From Cinclus cinclus (lineage: Eukaryota > Chordata > Aves > Passeriformes > Cinclidae): a stretch of DNA of 64,000 bases. Positions 1-13,811 of this stretch are shown piece after piece. Position 1 is the first letter of the stretch. The number at the start of each line of letters is the position of its first letter. A model generated the notes under the pieces. That model had not been told where the DNA came from, did not search any database, and saw nothing but the letters and a program-made list of their open reading frames with translations. The DNA lies in assembly GCF_963662255.1 (NCBI RefSeq), contig NC_085056.1:11737623-11801622 (forward strand). Direction: 5' to 3'. A program made the translations under genes and the position numbers.

Positions 1-1655
1 AAGTCTCTGTTAAAAATAGAAACTACAGTAGTGTGGGCTATAAAGATGTTGGTGGAGTATTTTTGAAAAATAATTAATTTACTAATTAACAAAATGGTGT
101 TTGTTTATTTACAGCACATAAAATGTTTCTATCAGGAAAGAGCCTGCTTATACTCTGCCTCTACCCTGCTGTGCTGACAGCAGAACATCTGCAGTTTAAT
201 TTAATACATTTACTAAATGAAGTGGGTAAATAAGGGGATGCTAAACAGCTACTTCCCAGACTCTGATATTTTTGCTTTTCTCTGGAGGTCAGAAGCACTG
301 ATGAATGATTCCTCATCTTCCTCTTTGCTGCTGTTCCAAGAGGCTCCCATGTTCCAGCGCTGTTCTAAAGGGTGCCATGTTCCAATTGTGGTTGATGAAA
401 TTACATTGCCCAATAATACCTCACTTTATCTGCTCATCTGTCTCTTTAAATGCTCTCTATGTTTACTCTCAGGGCTTATTTTACTCGGAATACTACTTTA
501 TGCCTTTCCAAGTGTATATATTTGATTCACTCTTGGTTCCGCATCTTGTTCCAGTCTGTAGGAGGGTAGATGATAAACCCAGAGTTAGAAAAATATTTGG
601 GTTAATACCATAGCCAAAGGTGAATATTTTATCAAATATGGTGCTTGAAACAGAGGTGTCTTTCAAATGTTCATCTTTGCCTCATTATTTTTAACCAGAA
701 TCCAGTTTGCCAGGTGAATATCAGAAACAGCAGTAAGAGAAGCACTGAATTGAGTAGTAAGTGCTTAAGCCACTGCTTCTTGCTAGAAAAACTCATGAAT
801 TTATGATTTTAATCAAAGATTTATGGAATATGGTTCATGAGGTCTGGGACAAAACATAGAGAGGAATGCAGTTTCCCTCCTTTTTAGTCAGGTATCTTTA
901 ACAAAATTCCACTCCTAATAAGTATTCAAGTATTTTACACAGAACATTTGAAATATATATTTATCTAAGGCTGGGCTCTTTCTCTTACATCTTATAATAA
1001 GCCTGTAATTCATTCTAAAAATAATTGCTTGTAAACTTTTCCCTTTTTCTATGTGAAATTCAATTCTGGACCCACAGATTTTACAGGGTAAACCCCAGTA
1101 CTTCCCTTAGAGCTGGTAATGGGGTGGTGGGTACCAGAATGACACTAATTTAGATGAACTCCTGGTAACTGATTCCTTTAGCCACTGCATGGCTCTCCTG
1201 TGTGGATTTCAAGGTTAGGATTTAGGAGAAGATCCCTTGCCTCACATTCTACTTTCACTGTCATGTGGCTGAACCACAGTATCTTAATTCCATATTTTAA
1301 TGGCAGCATAACTTAAATGGCTGCTAAAAAAACTGTTCTGTAGATGCTGAGTGCATTAAGCCTATAATATACAGGTTTGTAATAACAGTGATAAAAAATC
1401 TATTGGAATACACAAAATCTGATTCTGGGAGAGTGAGTTAGCATGTTAACACCTCCTTCCCCTCCCTGCCTTAAACAAGGAATTTAGCAGGCTTGCAGGA
1501 GGGGGTCTCTGCTCTTGATAGATGGTGAGCAGAATGAAAGGAAGTACTTTTACATCAGCTAATGCTAATCTATTTAAAAGTCCTAAGTAGTACTGGAATA
1601 ATTAAAGATATATTATATATTAAATACATTGGTTGTTACCAGCAGCTTGTGTTTA
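1..1655. other. AT-rich noncoding stretch
   Basis: No gene, RNA or recognisable repeat is seen here. Two overlapping open frames of about 100 codons (217-525 and 305-613, plus strand) lie in different frames, are rich in hydrophobic and cysteine codons typical of T-rich DNA, and match no family I recognise. They are treated as chance. Confidence 0.6.
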
Positions 1656-1659
1656 ATCC

Positions 1660-1980
1660 TTGTGTGCCTCCAGAGGTGTGGGGGGTTTCACTGTTGAGAA
1701 GAGACAGCAGCAGCATTTCACAGCTGCTTCTTTGAGATTCCACCACCAGAACTCACCTTTACATTGAATATGTAAGGATCCCATGAACAGTTGTTTTCGG
1801 GGGGGCCCAGTGGATCAGATCTCCCACAAGCATGGCCTTTGCCCTGGCTGCCACCACCTCCACCCCTGCCCCAGGCACTTTGGTCCCTTGGGGCAGACGA
1901 GTGGGTCCATCACCTTTGCTTCTAGGGCAGTTCCCTATGTTGGTTTGTTACATGTGGAACTTCCCAGGAAATGAACAGCA
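1660..1980. other. GC-richer pocket, unassigned
   Basis: Base composition rises sharply above the flanks. There is a G7 run followed by CCC near 1799-1808 and a C-rich stretch around 1840-1900 with CCACC-type words. CpGs are few, so this is not a CpG island. It could be an eroded repeat or a regulatory patch. No open frame has a recognisable domain. Confidence 0.3.
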
Positions 1981-3040
1981 CCATGAATCAAGTAGAGAGT
2001 CAGGGTATCTGTTGCTGCAGCATCTGTTTGTCAGAGCAAAAATAAAAGTTATTAATTTAGCAAAACCTAATGTTTACATATTCATACCAAGGAAACTATT
2101 TAATTCTGACTCAGTTGTCTGCACACACGTACCTATATCAAAGATTCTCCAAACATGTATATGCATTCTTTTTTATTTTAAGGGAATGCATAAAAAGTTT
2201 TCTAACCATGCTTTGAACTTATTCATAAGATTTTATGTGTCTACCTGGAGCTGATTTGAAATTGCATTTTATAAAATATGCTGCATTTATAAAATGCTTT
2301 TTTGGATGCCTTTTTATTTTTCAGTGTTTTTATCAGCCCCAACTCTAGATTTCATAGAGCCTGGGGAATTTACAAAGGAGCCAACTTGGAGTAAACTTAA
2401 GTCACAGATATTGTACATACAATAGTCTGTCTGCTGACGCCAAGCCTCACTTTCCTCCTCCACTAATAAAAGCCAGTAAGAGTTGTCTGATCTTTTGCAT
2501 CAAAGACAGTGTTTATGAAGTGGTCTGCATCGTTATCTTAAAATATACATATAATTCCTGCATTTAAAGCTTGAGAAGAATTATGAATCAACATTTCATA
2601 GTAAATTGTGCACAGATTTGAGTACTGAAATAATATGTTTCATTCATGAATACTGAGCCTTCAAAATCAGAGTACCCATGAAAGAGACTTTCCCCTGACT
2701 AATGATATTTATTTGCCTGATTGACCTTCTGTGCATTAACAATTTATATTTAAAAATATATTTATATTTTAGCATTTAAAAATTAAATTAATAATATCCC
2801 TTAGTTTTCCTGTTCACTGATTTGGGATATTGGATTCTGATTTAAGTGGGGTCCAGTTCTTTGCATAAGCAGCTTGCAGCTCAGAGTCCTCTGATGGTCA
2901 ATGGAGAAATACAGAGCAGAATGTAGGAAAGTTATTCCAGCAGCGTCTCTGCAAGGCTTGGGGGTCACTTGACTCCACCTCAAAGTAGAGATCTCGTGTC
3001 CAGTTGGGACTGTTCAATCTGGCTGGCAATTTACTTTGTC
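1981..3040. other. AT-rich noncoding stretch
   Basis: Ordinary AT-rich sequence. The interval 2731-2795 is almost pure A/T with alternating ATTTATATTT-type words and could fold into weak hairpins. Nothing else stands out. Confidence 0.55.
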
Positions 3041-3044
3041 ATGA

Positions 3045-3430
3045 AGTTCTCAGGAGTGTGGCCTGTGGTCTAGGCAGATCGTCCATGCTTGGAGTCTACT
3101 CCAGCTTAGCTCAGAGCCCTCCTGCCCCTTATTTCTAAGGACAATATGCATGGTCCAAGCTTGCCTTGGGAGGGAACTTTGGAAAGAGCCTGTCAGGGAG
3201 CACCAGCCAGCTTCAGCTGCAGGACCTTGAGGGAAGATCTGAGGGTGGCCAGCAGCAGTGGCCCTGTGCACCCACATTTCACGGGCACTCTCCGGGTGGG
3301 AGCAGCCCAGGACCAGGATCAGAAGGGACACAAGGAAGAGCCTGAGCTGTGAACTGTGTGATTTGTGAACTGTGTGATTCAGGTGCTTTCTGCCCACGCA
3401 GGTGCTTTGCCTGTGGCTATGTTGCATATC
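3045..3430. other. GC-richer pocket, possible old repeat
   Basis: About 390 bases of roughly balanced composition in AT-rich surroundings, ending in short tandem duplications at 3348-3408. The minus strand is open for 127 codons (3050-3433) and the plus strand for 68 codons (3146-3352). Neither shows a domain or signal I recognise, and both are plausible by chance at this GC content. An eroded LTR or other repeat is possible, but I cannot identify boundaries. Confidence 0.3.
3348..3379. repeat. 16-bp perfect tandem duplication
   Basis: The unit TGTGAACTGTGTGATT occurs twice head to tail (3348-3363 and 3364-3379). A second short word, CAGGTGCTTT, follows at 3380-3389 and again at 3399-3408. 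These look like replication-slippage duplications. Confidence 0.85.
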
Positions 3431-6400
3431 CACTCCAGAACAGGTGAAGGAATGTAGTTCATTTCAAATGTTATCTTTGTTCTTCCATGATGAATCCTTA
3501 AAACACGAAATCCAACGGGCATCACTCTCAGGATACTTAAAGTTTCGGTAGATATCTGGGTGACTTCTGTTTGTATTTTCTTTTCCTGATAAATACCTAT
3601 TCACGGAGTCCTTTGATTCTTGGCACCTAAAAGTAACGCTGAATTCAGGTTAAATTTGGTGAACGCACTCAAGTAAAAAAGACATGTTGAAATATCAAAA
3701 TGCTGAATCTGCCTCCCTCCCTCTCTTCATGTATCTACCCCTATATTTCTAACCTGCAGAAACCTTTACTGTTTACAAGTAGTTAAAATGCTCTAAAGAA
3801 GACTTTAATTTTGTGCCAAACAGAAATTTTTATCTGGTTTCTTTTTGTTTGCATTGTTAGAGAATAAACTTTTTTAACCTGGATAGTAACAAAAAATTGA
3901 TTCAAATCCTAAACGATTTTCTGGATTTTTTTTTTTTTTAAGTATCAAGCAGGACAGTTGCAGCTAAAATAATTCTAAATTTATTTGAAATTGTAGTTTG
4001 ATTTGAAGGTGGAATAGAACTAATGTTTTGGAAAGCTTGATCTTTATTTACTTAGATAATCTCAATGTATAAATAAGTTATTTTGAATAGGCTTCAATAT
4101 AGATCCATTATGAAATTATTTACTCGCTTATAGTCACAAATATGGTAACTGCTGAAAAGGTTTGGCAGTGATTTCAGAAAAACCTTCCAGAAACTTTAAT
4201 ATTTTTGCCAAAGTTCTGAAGATCTCCAAGCACTTTCCTTAGCCAAAGGGTGCATCAAGAAGCACAGGACAAATCAAATTAAGGGAAACTAATATTCATG
4301 AGAAATCTATCTTTAGCATTTCTGTTCATAAAATATTGAACTGGGAATATTTTGTGAACAAGGGATAATGGGGAGCAGAGGGATAAATCTAGGAAATGTA
4401 TGTTGCTCCCTGAAGTATAGCAAAAGCAGTCCTTGAATGTATTTCCCAGATTATTTCTAGGTGACAAATTTTTTGGGCTATCAGCATTTACTGAAATAAT
4501 CTATTATGTAATAGATAATAGATATATAATCTAACTGTTTCAGTGTAGGAACTGTCTTAGTTCTTTCATTTTCATCATGGTAAATGCAGTGTTTTTCTTT
4601 AGAAGGATTTAAAAAATATACCTGCGGTTAGAGAGGATGACTTTGATCATTTACTGGTATATATTTAATATAAAAATTCAGAGAGTACTTACATTTCCAT
4701 GTATTTGGTGTTCCTGTTTCATAGCTCATGTTATAGATTACTTATGTCTTAGTCATTTGCATCAATTAAATTGAATTGGAATATTTTTCTCCTCCTACTT
4801 TAGCCCCTCATCTTCAGCTGTCAACATGCATATGCCAGTCAGCAGTGTAGCTGTCAAAGCTGACATCAACATCTGCACTTTTATTTTTCTAGTGTCTGTA
4901 TCTGTCTTAATTCTGAGTATTTCTTAATGTTTTTCTTGCTGCTGATAAAAAGATTTGGAGAAATTAAGTTTCTACTGTCCCCATCTTTAAGGGCCAGTGG
5001 AAATTTCCTGGTAGAAATCTGACTTCAGCAGAATCACTGTATTCCCATAATTAGGGTCAGATTCTGGACAATTATAAGCTTTCAGCAGTTTTTTCCTTGC
5101 CATCAAGAAATCCTACCTTCACTGAGGTTAGTAAAAAAATGTTTATTTCAATTTAACCAGTTAGTCCATAATTTCATGGTTTCCATAATTCAGCTAACTC
5201 AAAAGCTGTGATTTCTTCTTCTGAAAATTAAAATTGGAGAGTATGAGGATAGGTGAAAGTGTTTATAGAAATCTTCATAGTAGTGCAACCAAGTAGTGAG
5301 AACATTATTGCTTGAAATATACCCAAGTGATATTTTGTCACTGAAATGGAAAACTTCCTCATTTGCTTCAATGGGTGCAGTATTTGTGTGTGTTCCAGAT
5401 TACTGAATAAAAAATGAAAGTTTCAGATTTATACTTCTTCATGTGGAGATTAAGAGAATGCACAAATTAGGAGGAAACAGTAGAAGGAGCTCAGCAATAA
5501 AGCTTTTATAAATAAATAAAAAGCACCTAATTTTCAGAGCAAATGAGAGCATATGATGAGTGATGTGTTCCTAATGAGTACTAAAAAGCTTCCATTGTAA
5601 ATAAACAGATGGTAAAAATACTTAAGTTACAAATTTTTCAAACCACAAATACCAAAGTCACAGGTCTGTGCTGCAGACTTCAAAGAAAAACGTCGCATCC
5701 AGCTTTTCCACGGTGTAAACATTTTCCTTCTCTTCAGAGGGAGATAAAAAATTGGTGCTTCCTTCACACAGGAATGTTGTGAAGCTTGTTGAACACCTCA
5801 GCTTTTGAAACCTGACGGTGCTCTGGTACAGCAGGTGTTAGTAATGAAGGGAGAGAAGTTTGGTGCGAGGGTTTGCCAGAAGAAAGTAACTTCAAATTAA
5901 CAAACTGCAAAAGTAAATTGTGTCCACATGAGCTCTGGACTCTGGGATTATTTTATTGGCCTCCAGAGACACTTGGTTGGTATGGAAATGTGTTAGGAGA
6001 CAGACATTCATGTGGAATGCATCTCACTGTGTGTGATAATATCTGCATGGTTTTATTCTAAGGTAGCTCACAGAAAAGTCATATACACTTCAGAAAATAA
6101 GGCAACATCATGGATACATTTTATTGGTTAGATCTATATTGAGCCTCAAAGCAAAGAGAAAATTGAAAGGATTTTTTGTAGTTATTATTTAGGAATCATA
6201 AAGAATTATCTCTAAACGTCAGGATAGTTCAAATAGTGCTCAAATCAATACTTCACTTCTGTCTTGCAGGCCTAAACTGATAAACTCATGTCTGTTACAC
6301 ATGTCCATTAAGTTCCAGTGTGTCTATCATGTTTACATAACAATATCATATGTTCTGATATGTTCTTTCTGGGGTTTAACATGTTTCATATTTTGATCAA

Positions 6401-8480
6401 GAAATGAATATGGGGAAGTCAAATGGGATTTTTTTCCTGTTTCCAGGACTGAGCACTCAGTCTTTTGCCCTGGTGGATCAGCAACCACTGATTATTCCTT
6501 TTCCTTGTAGAAACTGGAGTCCCTCTCAATTCAGGGAAAAGACTGAGTTTTTAATTTGGGTTTAGCCAAAGATGATTTCTCAGGAAATATTTCTCTCATG
6601 TTTTTTGCAAGGTCCTGTGTTTGACATTTCCACTAGAGAAAAAACGGCAGTAGGAAACAGTTTCAGGCGCTCAGTAGTTGTTTAGATTGTTGTTTTGATT
6701 CAGTTGTTCTATACACCAGATTAATTTTGTACCTAGTGCTTTAACCAAAATCAGAAATGTGTGGTATGCATCGAATAAACTTACTGTTTGTCTTGATTTT
6801 GTTATGCTAATCTCAATTATTAGCAATGATTAGTTTCAGAAGAGTCCAAATAACCCCCAGGGCATAAAAGCAAATTCCTTTCGTGGTGACTAGGACATGA
6901 CTATGCTTTTTCTCTTCCCAGGAGACTGGTATATGAGTTTAAGAGACTTTTCCTAGCTTCATGGAAATGGCAGAGTTCAGCTGCTGTTTGTTTACATGTT
7001 GGGTGTCCTGGGTGGGTCAGATCCTTCAGTCCACTTCTGAATCCTATCCGGATTTTCAGATCTTGTCTTGGTGCTGATGAATTCCCTTCAGTGCACTTCA
7101 GAAACATTTGTGCTTCACTTGTCTCATAACCAGATACTCCACACAGCCTGTTGTAAATGATTCTGCAGTATCTTTGGCTCCCAGCAGGAAAACTCTGAAT
7201 TGCTCCTGGTAATTGCTTCAAATCTGCAGCCCTGACAGGTATTTTTAGGTCTGTCTTGAAGAGATATCAGCTCCCATTCACTTCAGCTTCTTTGCCTGGA
7301 GTCAGTGCAGCTCCAGACATATCACTGGAATGGGATGTAATTGTGGGCTCATGCCTTCTCCATCCACCCACCAATCTCAACTGCCTTAAAGCAGCCTCCT
7401 GCTGTGCTACAGGGAGCATTTAGAGCCTTGCTGAGCAAAGCAAACTTGAACTGTGGGTTGTGCCTGAATTTAAAGACTGCCTTGGAAGGAAGAGGAGTGG
7501 AGATGCATTGTGAAATCCCTCCTTTATATGACTTACAACAGTGGAACATTTCAAGCTATGAATTTCATTGGAATTCTATGATTTACGCTGCTTATCCTCC
7601 TGAAATGCTGAATTCCCAGTATTTTCTGTCATTATAGCCCAAGTGGTAAGATGCTGTAAAGCTAATTAACAGGATAATGGAGATCTAAACCATACTGCTA
7701 TAAAAGTGAGTAGGATTTGGTGAGAAGTAGGGAAATAATCTGATAGCACGTGAATGTTCAAAGAGATTTTACCAAAAAGGACCAGAGGAGGAGAAAAGCC
7801 CTTTTCACTGCTTCATTTAGACCAGGTTGTGTCCATGCTTGAGCACCAGAACATTTATTTCCAGAAATAATCCCTTTGAACTCAGCAGAGCTAGTAATTG
7901 AAGTTTTGTGTACGGGCTGCATGAGGCTTCACTGGGCAGCCATTGGCTACTCATGCAGCTTCAGCTTTTTCCTTTTAATAGCTTCTCAATGCTTTATAGT
8001 TGATTCTTAATAAAATGGGAAAGGAGGTGGAAGGAAGGGCTAATATGGGGGTTGGGAAGTCTAGAAAGAAGACCAAGATAGGAAGGGTTTTTTCTTATTT
8101 TTACTACTTTTATGCAACCCAAAGGATAAAATTAGCAAGACTGGAAACTTTTTCAACTGGTGTTGTATTCTCACGATTAAAATATAACTTTTAATCTTCC
8201 GTAGCTGTTGAAAGATGTGGCTCTGGCTCACTCCTTGCTTCTAATCAGTGAAGAAAGTACAAATACCACCAAGTCTGTCTTTCATCAAGCAAGTGAGAAG
8301 TCTGCATGGTCACTCTAACACATCTTACCAGAGAGCAGCTGGGATATGCTCCGTGCTTTGGCAAGCTGAAGTTTTTTAACTGCTGGCATAGAGTTGATTG
8401 AATTGTTGGCTTTTTGCAACACAAGTTTTTATGACTTCTAATATAAAACAGAAGATAAAGGGGAAACAATACAAAATAAT
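3431..8480. other. Long AT-rich noncoding stretch
   Basis: There is no supportable gene in these 5 kb. Small items: a T14 run at 3926-3939; a 7-bp inverted repeat GACTGAG/CTCAGTC at 6447-6462; and a 6-bp inverted repeat GCTAAT/ATTAGC at 6806-6824. The patch at 4997-5070 (TGACTTCAGCAG ... GTCAGATTCTGG) vaguely recalls the TGACTTCAATGG / AGAATCTGG words common in old amniote repeats, but it is too diverged to call. Scattered open frames of 60-106 codons on both strands look random. Confidence 0.5.
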
Positions 8481-8486
8481 GTATCA

Positions 8487-8712
8487 ATGGCAGATAATGT
8501 TAACCTGATAGTGTACACTATGGAACAGTTTCAAGAAAGATTTCGGACCATTCAAAATGCCTTCCCATCAATTTATATTATATATGAAGAAAGCAGTATT
8601 AAAGCCAGGAAAATATCAACTATATGTCAGTGCACTTACTGCAGACAGCAAATGGACAATTACCTGGATAAATTTTTCTGAAGAATGGAATATACAGGAA
8701 TCCGTCTCCTAA
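8487..8712 (+). other. Two overlapping short open frames
   Basis: One frame (8487-8681, 64 codons) starts with ATG and begins MADNVNLIVYTMEQF. A second plus frame is open from 8512 to the stop at 8710-8712 and contains the stretch KPGKYQLYVSALTAD, which reads like a beta-strand protein segment but carries no motif I can assign. No splice sites, Kozak context or downstream exons support either frame. An exon remnant, a fragment of an old element, or chance are all possible, and chance is the most likely. Confidence 0.12.
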
Positions 8713-11700
8713 TTTATATCAACTCCATGTCAATCAAATAAGGTTGATCACTTTTTTGGAATAGTATATTAAGAGAGGGAAAATGCACAAACATGAAGAT
8801 AAACCAGTAAACTAAACTGGTAAAAGGACAATTTCAACTTTTCCAATATGGGAAATATAACACATCTATCTATTTAAATATTTTTGTGGTTGAACTACAG
8901 CCGCAAAAAGAAAAGCAAACAACAGCAGTAGCAACCACAACCATGTCTTACATAGGGTGGAAGTAGTCTGTTACAACTAAAGCAGAACTATTTTTCTCAG
9001 GAAGTATTCTGTAGAAACAAAAACATACAAAAACAATTGAAAGAAAATATTTGCTCTGGTAAATGAGTTCGTACTCATTGCAAGAACAATTGCGTTATTT
9101 AGCTTAATTGGCACTAGTGCACAGAGAGAAATACAATTATGTCTATCAAAATTTTCAGAAGAAATAGTAGCACATGAGGAAAAGTGGGGAAAAATCAAGT
9201 CATTTTAGTGTCAGAGAAACTTTTCAGCAACGGAAGTACCTAAGCAGAAAAATTATTTTCTTATTTGAGGATAAAGCAACAACTATTTCCTACTGAGGTA
9301 AATGGCCTCTGTGCAGGAGCCCACTGTGCTCAATGGTAATCTTTCCATGTGGTTCTGTGGGCTTTAACCAGGCCTGAGTTTTCAATTTGTCTGTCTGCAT
9401 CTGTTTGTCTGTCAGCAACTGGTCCTTTGTAGCTCCTTCTGGGCTCACTTTATAAAGGTTTTACAAATCTAAACTGGAAAGAAAGCATTTGTTTAATGTC
9501 ACTTCAGCTCAAAACACAGGCTCAGCTGTCAGTCTGAACTTCCCCACTCATTGCAGGGCTCTTTGCTGGGTTAGGGCAGCCAAGGCTCCCAGCACTGATC
9601 TACCCTGGCTTCAGCTGGACTAGTCCCAACTTCAGCCGGGGCATAAATGGGGAAGGAACCCTCTCAAGGAAGCTGCATTTAAGGCTAACAAAAATGTCAA
9701 CATCATGTCAGTGAGAATATGTCTTGTTTTTCATGGTTCATCCTTTTAATATCTTCACTGTCTCCCAGGTCTCCCGGGCAGTGATTACTTCTTTGTGTGG
9801 GTGTATGTGAGACTTGAAAGGGCAGTCACTGCAATAATGCAAATAATATTAATGCAGAATTTAAAGTAGAAAATTATGCTGTGATACGGTTTTGGGGAAT
9901 TTAAAAACAAATATGCCAAAATAATAGCTTTAAATTTCTCCTCTAATAATACATCTGTGGTTACATGCAATATAGGCTGTGTAAATGCACATTCTCTTCT
10001 CCCTTGCATGAATTTAAGTCTAATGCAAAATTGACAGATCCATTTATGCCTATGAAATTAAATCCAAAAAGGTTAGTATAAGCACTAGGTTTAATGATCA
10101 TTGCACAATATAATTAAAAGATGATGTTACTTGAATATCAGATTTTCTGTATGTATGTTTATTTGGAGTTTTTAATTGAAAATAAACAAAATCAGAAGCA
10201 CAAAAAAAAACTAGAAAAGATGTGGGAAATGTAATGATAATGGTTGACTTCTAAACAGCCAAGGAAATTATAGTCATCTTATGTGTGGGACAGGAACAAA
10301 CACCTCTTAATTGCACTTCATTATAACGTACCTTTCTCTTCTCAGTTGTATATATTAATTATAAAAATCATGTTTCAGAGACGAAAAGCTGTACAATAGG
10401 GTTTTTTTTCTTTTCCCTCCCTCCCTTGTGCTGTCTGCAGCAGGATGGAAGAACAATATCAACTGTCATCCACAGGAAGAGCTTAAGAGCTTTCAAAGAC
10501 AAATCATAAAAAGAATGAAAGGCTATTATAAAAAAAGGAGGAAAATGCTTTGATTTCACAGATTTGCTACTTCTTAATGTTTAAGGTTCTCTCTTCCTCT
10601 TAAAAATATCTTCTCATATTGTTTTGTATGTGTTATGTGCAGGTACATCACTTTTTGATGACTATATCACATGACACGTGGATTATGTGGATCATTATTA
10701 ACAGATGGAGGTTGAGGGGATAAGACAGGGGGAAAGGCACTGTAGAAGCCCTCCAAGACTTGTATCACTTCTTTGGGCAAATTGTAGAAAACTTGGACAT
10801 TAATATTGTGACACCAAGTGACACTGTCTTTTGAGGTTTTGGGGTTTTTTTCCCATTCCAGTTAATTCATGTTTCACTGGAGCAGTACTTATTTTGAAAG
10901 TAAGGACATGATTTTCTAAAGTCTTCTGTGATCACCTGTGACCCAGCTTTCCCATGCTTGCTCTCTTGGTTTGGATTTTCAGTTCTGCTGTTTCCTACAC
11001 AATTAGCCAGGATGTTTCCTTAAAACCTGCCTTCCTGCTTACAAAGCTGAGTATTCTCACAGGCTTTGTTGAATCCAGGAGCTTTCTTGCTGAGGAAGAT
11101 TTTGTGATTGCTGGATGTTGCCTTACAGCATAACTAAACACTACATGACACTTGGTGTGCAGTACCTGGGTGATAAAGCAGTGAGCAATTACCTGGTTAT
11201 ACTGGCTTTTATTATCCATCCTCTTGAAGCTTTTCCCACTTATTCCATTCTTTTCTATTTCCCTCTACGCCTTTCCTCAGAAAGGAGCCTGTGGTGTGGA
11301 GGGCTCAGGTGCCTCCCAGGCTGATGTTTGGTTTCTCCTGAGCCTGACAACATCTCCTGCAGCCTCTGAGGACCTTACAGATGCAATGTCTCGGTCAGAG
11401 TTAGACACAACCTCCGGCTCTTTGTTGTATGCATGGCCTATTGCTGGCAGGTGAAGACCTACTGTTCCATGTATATTATATATAACATACATATTTTTGC
11501 AGGAAAAAAAAAATCAGTGAACTATATTTCATTAGTAGCTATGACTGTCAGGGTTTCCTGAAAAGTTAAGTGCTCACAGAGATACAGGTGCTGAGGTTGC
11601 ACTCCATGGTTTTCTGGACGTGCCTTCTAAACTTTTAAACCAGAGTTCCTCCAGAGAATAAAGAAAAGACATTCCTGCCCCCATGGCTGGTTTACTACTT

Positions 11701-13720
11701 CAGTGGGTTCCTGGGGTGGATGCTGGCTTCTGTCAGCTGACGTTTTCCTGCTACTGCAGTCACATTTCAGTTGTTTTTCCAGACAGATGAGGGAACACCT
11801 CTCAAAGCTGCCATTTACTTTACTAGACCTTATGCTTGTTCCAGTGGGAGGGAAATCCTCTGAATCTGAGAACTTGAGGCTTATTAAATTTAAAGTGGCT
11901 ATAACATAGGTATGAAGGAGACAGGTACTATCAATAGGTACTCTTCTCAGAATACTAACTTTTACTTTACTAAATAATTCCTTTATTTTTTTTCCTGCCC
12001 CTGCAAAAAACCCTAGCAGTTATTAGTGAAAATGGCAGTACCTATCAAAGGTAGAACTCCTTTTCCCCTCTCATGAATAGTTGCAGTTTGAATATTTTTT
12101 CAGTGGATTGGTAAATTTATTAAAATAGATTGAATAGTAAAAAAGAAAGATTACTTATTTACAGAATTACTCTAAAGTATGAGCAGGAACTAGACTGGCT
12201 AACAGATCATCCTTAGAGAACAACAAATAGTTCACTCTTTTACTTCTCTCTCTTGTGCAGTTCCATAAAGCAGTGCATGCTTCTCTAAATGGATTTTCTT
12301 CATTCTTCCTCTTATGTACTTTGGTCTGATTATATGTCATAGTGATTCAAAGACACAACAGAATCAGTGGAAACTCTCTGCACTCCTCTTTGGTTTAATA
12401 TCATTTCTGAAGTAGTTTAACCATTAACATGTATAAAACCACCTAACTACATGAAGAATAATCACATGATAGTTTTTTTTTCCTAAGGAAATATTAACTT
12501 TAAACTGGGATAACCAACTTCCAAGAATTCACATAAAACATAATGAAGTTAATATTAAATAAAAGGCTTGTGCAAGCTTTTATTTTTACAATATGTGCTG
12601 ATGTGTCCCTGATTTAATCATGTTTTGTTTATGATTAATGAATGATTCACCTTGAAGATCAAAGTTTGATGTATTTCTCATTACAAACTGGAAGAAATAA
12701 TCTGTTTATAAAATAAAAGCAAGTTGTTTTGTGTCTTACCCAGTACTAAAAATTTAGCCAAATACTGAGAATTGAAGGTGAGAATATATGGGAAACTTCA
12801 GTTATGACAAGTGTCATCAGACCTCAGACTGTTCAGGAAATCTTCATGTATAAATTGTGATCATTTAAAGCATGAAAAACTAACTTTTTTTCCCTACTGT
12901 GTTTTATCATAAATGTTGACTTACGCAGCTGAACTAAAAATTTAAACATTTTCAGTTTAATTTCAATGTATTTATAAGGCAAAATGAAATACATTCATAA
13001 AGAAAAGCAGCTAGAAATGTGACCAGGATTCTTTTGTTGAAATAAAATGCACAATTGTGCAAGTTTCAGTTTATATTTCACTAGGGGTATAGCCATTTCT
13101 GTGACACTTCACCTACATAAAATATTACTAGGTAACAGATTTAGGAAAGATCTGAAGTAAACTTCAACACTAAGCAAAGTATCTCTGTTTAAATCCGGAG
13201 CACAAAATTATTTGTCTCTATGTTATAAGTTTATCAATCTTAATGTGTTGGTTTTTTTCTGCTCACACAATAAGGATTATTTTGTAAAGATCCATATTGG
13301 AGTGTGAGCAGGTAAATTTGCAGGAAACATTATTTTTTAAAAAACCCTGATATAATGGGAAGGTTTTCATGCACCAGTGACCTGAGAGCTACAATGTTGT
13401 ATCTTTTAATTTTTAGAGGAGAAACACAACCTGAAGATTGTCTGGGGTGGATAGATAATGGTTAATTTGATAGCCTAGCATTCATTGTGAATGCTGAAAA
13501 AATGGTTTTATTACAATGACAGACAGATGACCATTCTGCTCTTATCAATGGATGACAGAAAATTGTTTACACCCTAGAATAGTGATATAACAGAATTATT
13601 GTCAAAGTATTAATGCAAAATTCATTGCAAAATTAAACTCTCGACTCATATTTATCCCTAGTTCCCTGATGAAGAGTGAGTGAGCAGGTTTTACATGTTA
13701 GTTCTGGGCTGTACTGCATT
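8713..13720. other. Long noncoding stretch
   Basis: No gene is seen. A slightly GC-richer patch at 9530-9660 contains GGCATAAATGGGG, a poor TATA-like word with no other promoter support. The interval 10398-10430 is a short pyrimidine tract. The interval 11115-11492 has overlapping 69-76 codon frames on both strands without recognisable content. An 8-bp inverted repeat with a 3-base loop (AGCATTCA/TGAATGCT) lies at 13477-13495. Confidence 0.5.
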
Positions 13721-13732
13721 TAACTTTCTTAG

Positions 13733-13811
13733 AATAAATCTTTGGTGGTAATGATGCCTGAGCTACAGGATGACCAATTGAAAAACACAATGAAAAACCA
13801 GACTGTGTAAG
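13733..13811 (+). other. Exon-like segment (splice-site pair), unproven
   Basis: A 79-base segment is preceded by a pyrimidine-rich acceptor (TTTAACTTTCTTAG, AG at 13731-13732) and followed by a consensus donor AAG|GTGAGT (GT at 13812). Frame 1 is open until a TAA just before the donor and the other two frames have stops, so if used it would be noncoding or terminal. Such site pairs arise by chance in tens of kilobases, and no neighbouring exon was found. Confidence 0.15.

Noticed and set aside
217..613. Two overlapping 102-codon ORFs
   Set aside because: They lie in different frames, hydrophobic composition is typical of T-rich noncoding DNA, and there is no start context, splice or family support.
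3050..3433. 127-codon minus-strand ORF
   Set aside because: It lies in a GC-richer pocket with an opposing plus ORF, has no recognisable motif, and its 5' end lies next to slippage duplications.
7565..7580. GAATTCTATGATTTA resembling the CR1 ATTCTATG tail
   Set aside because: None of the CR1 3' words (GATGATCTT, CTGGGTT) precede it. Chance octamer.
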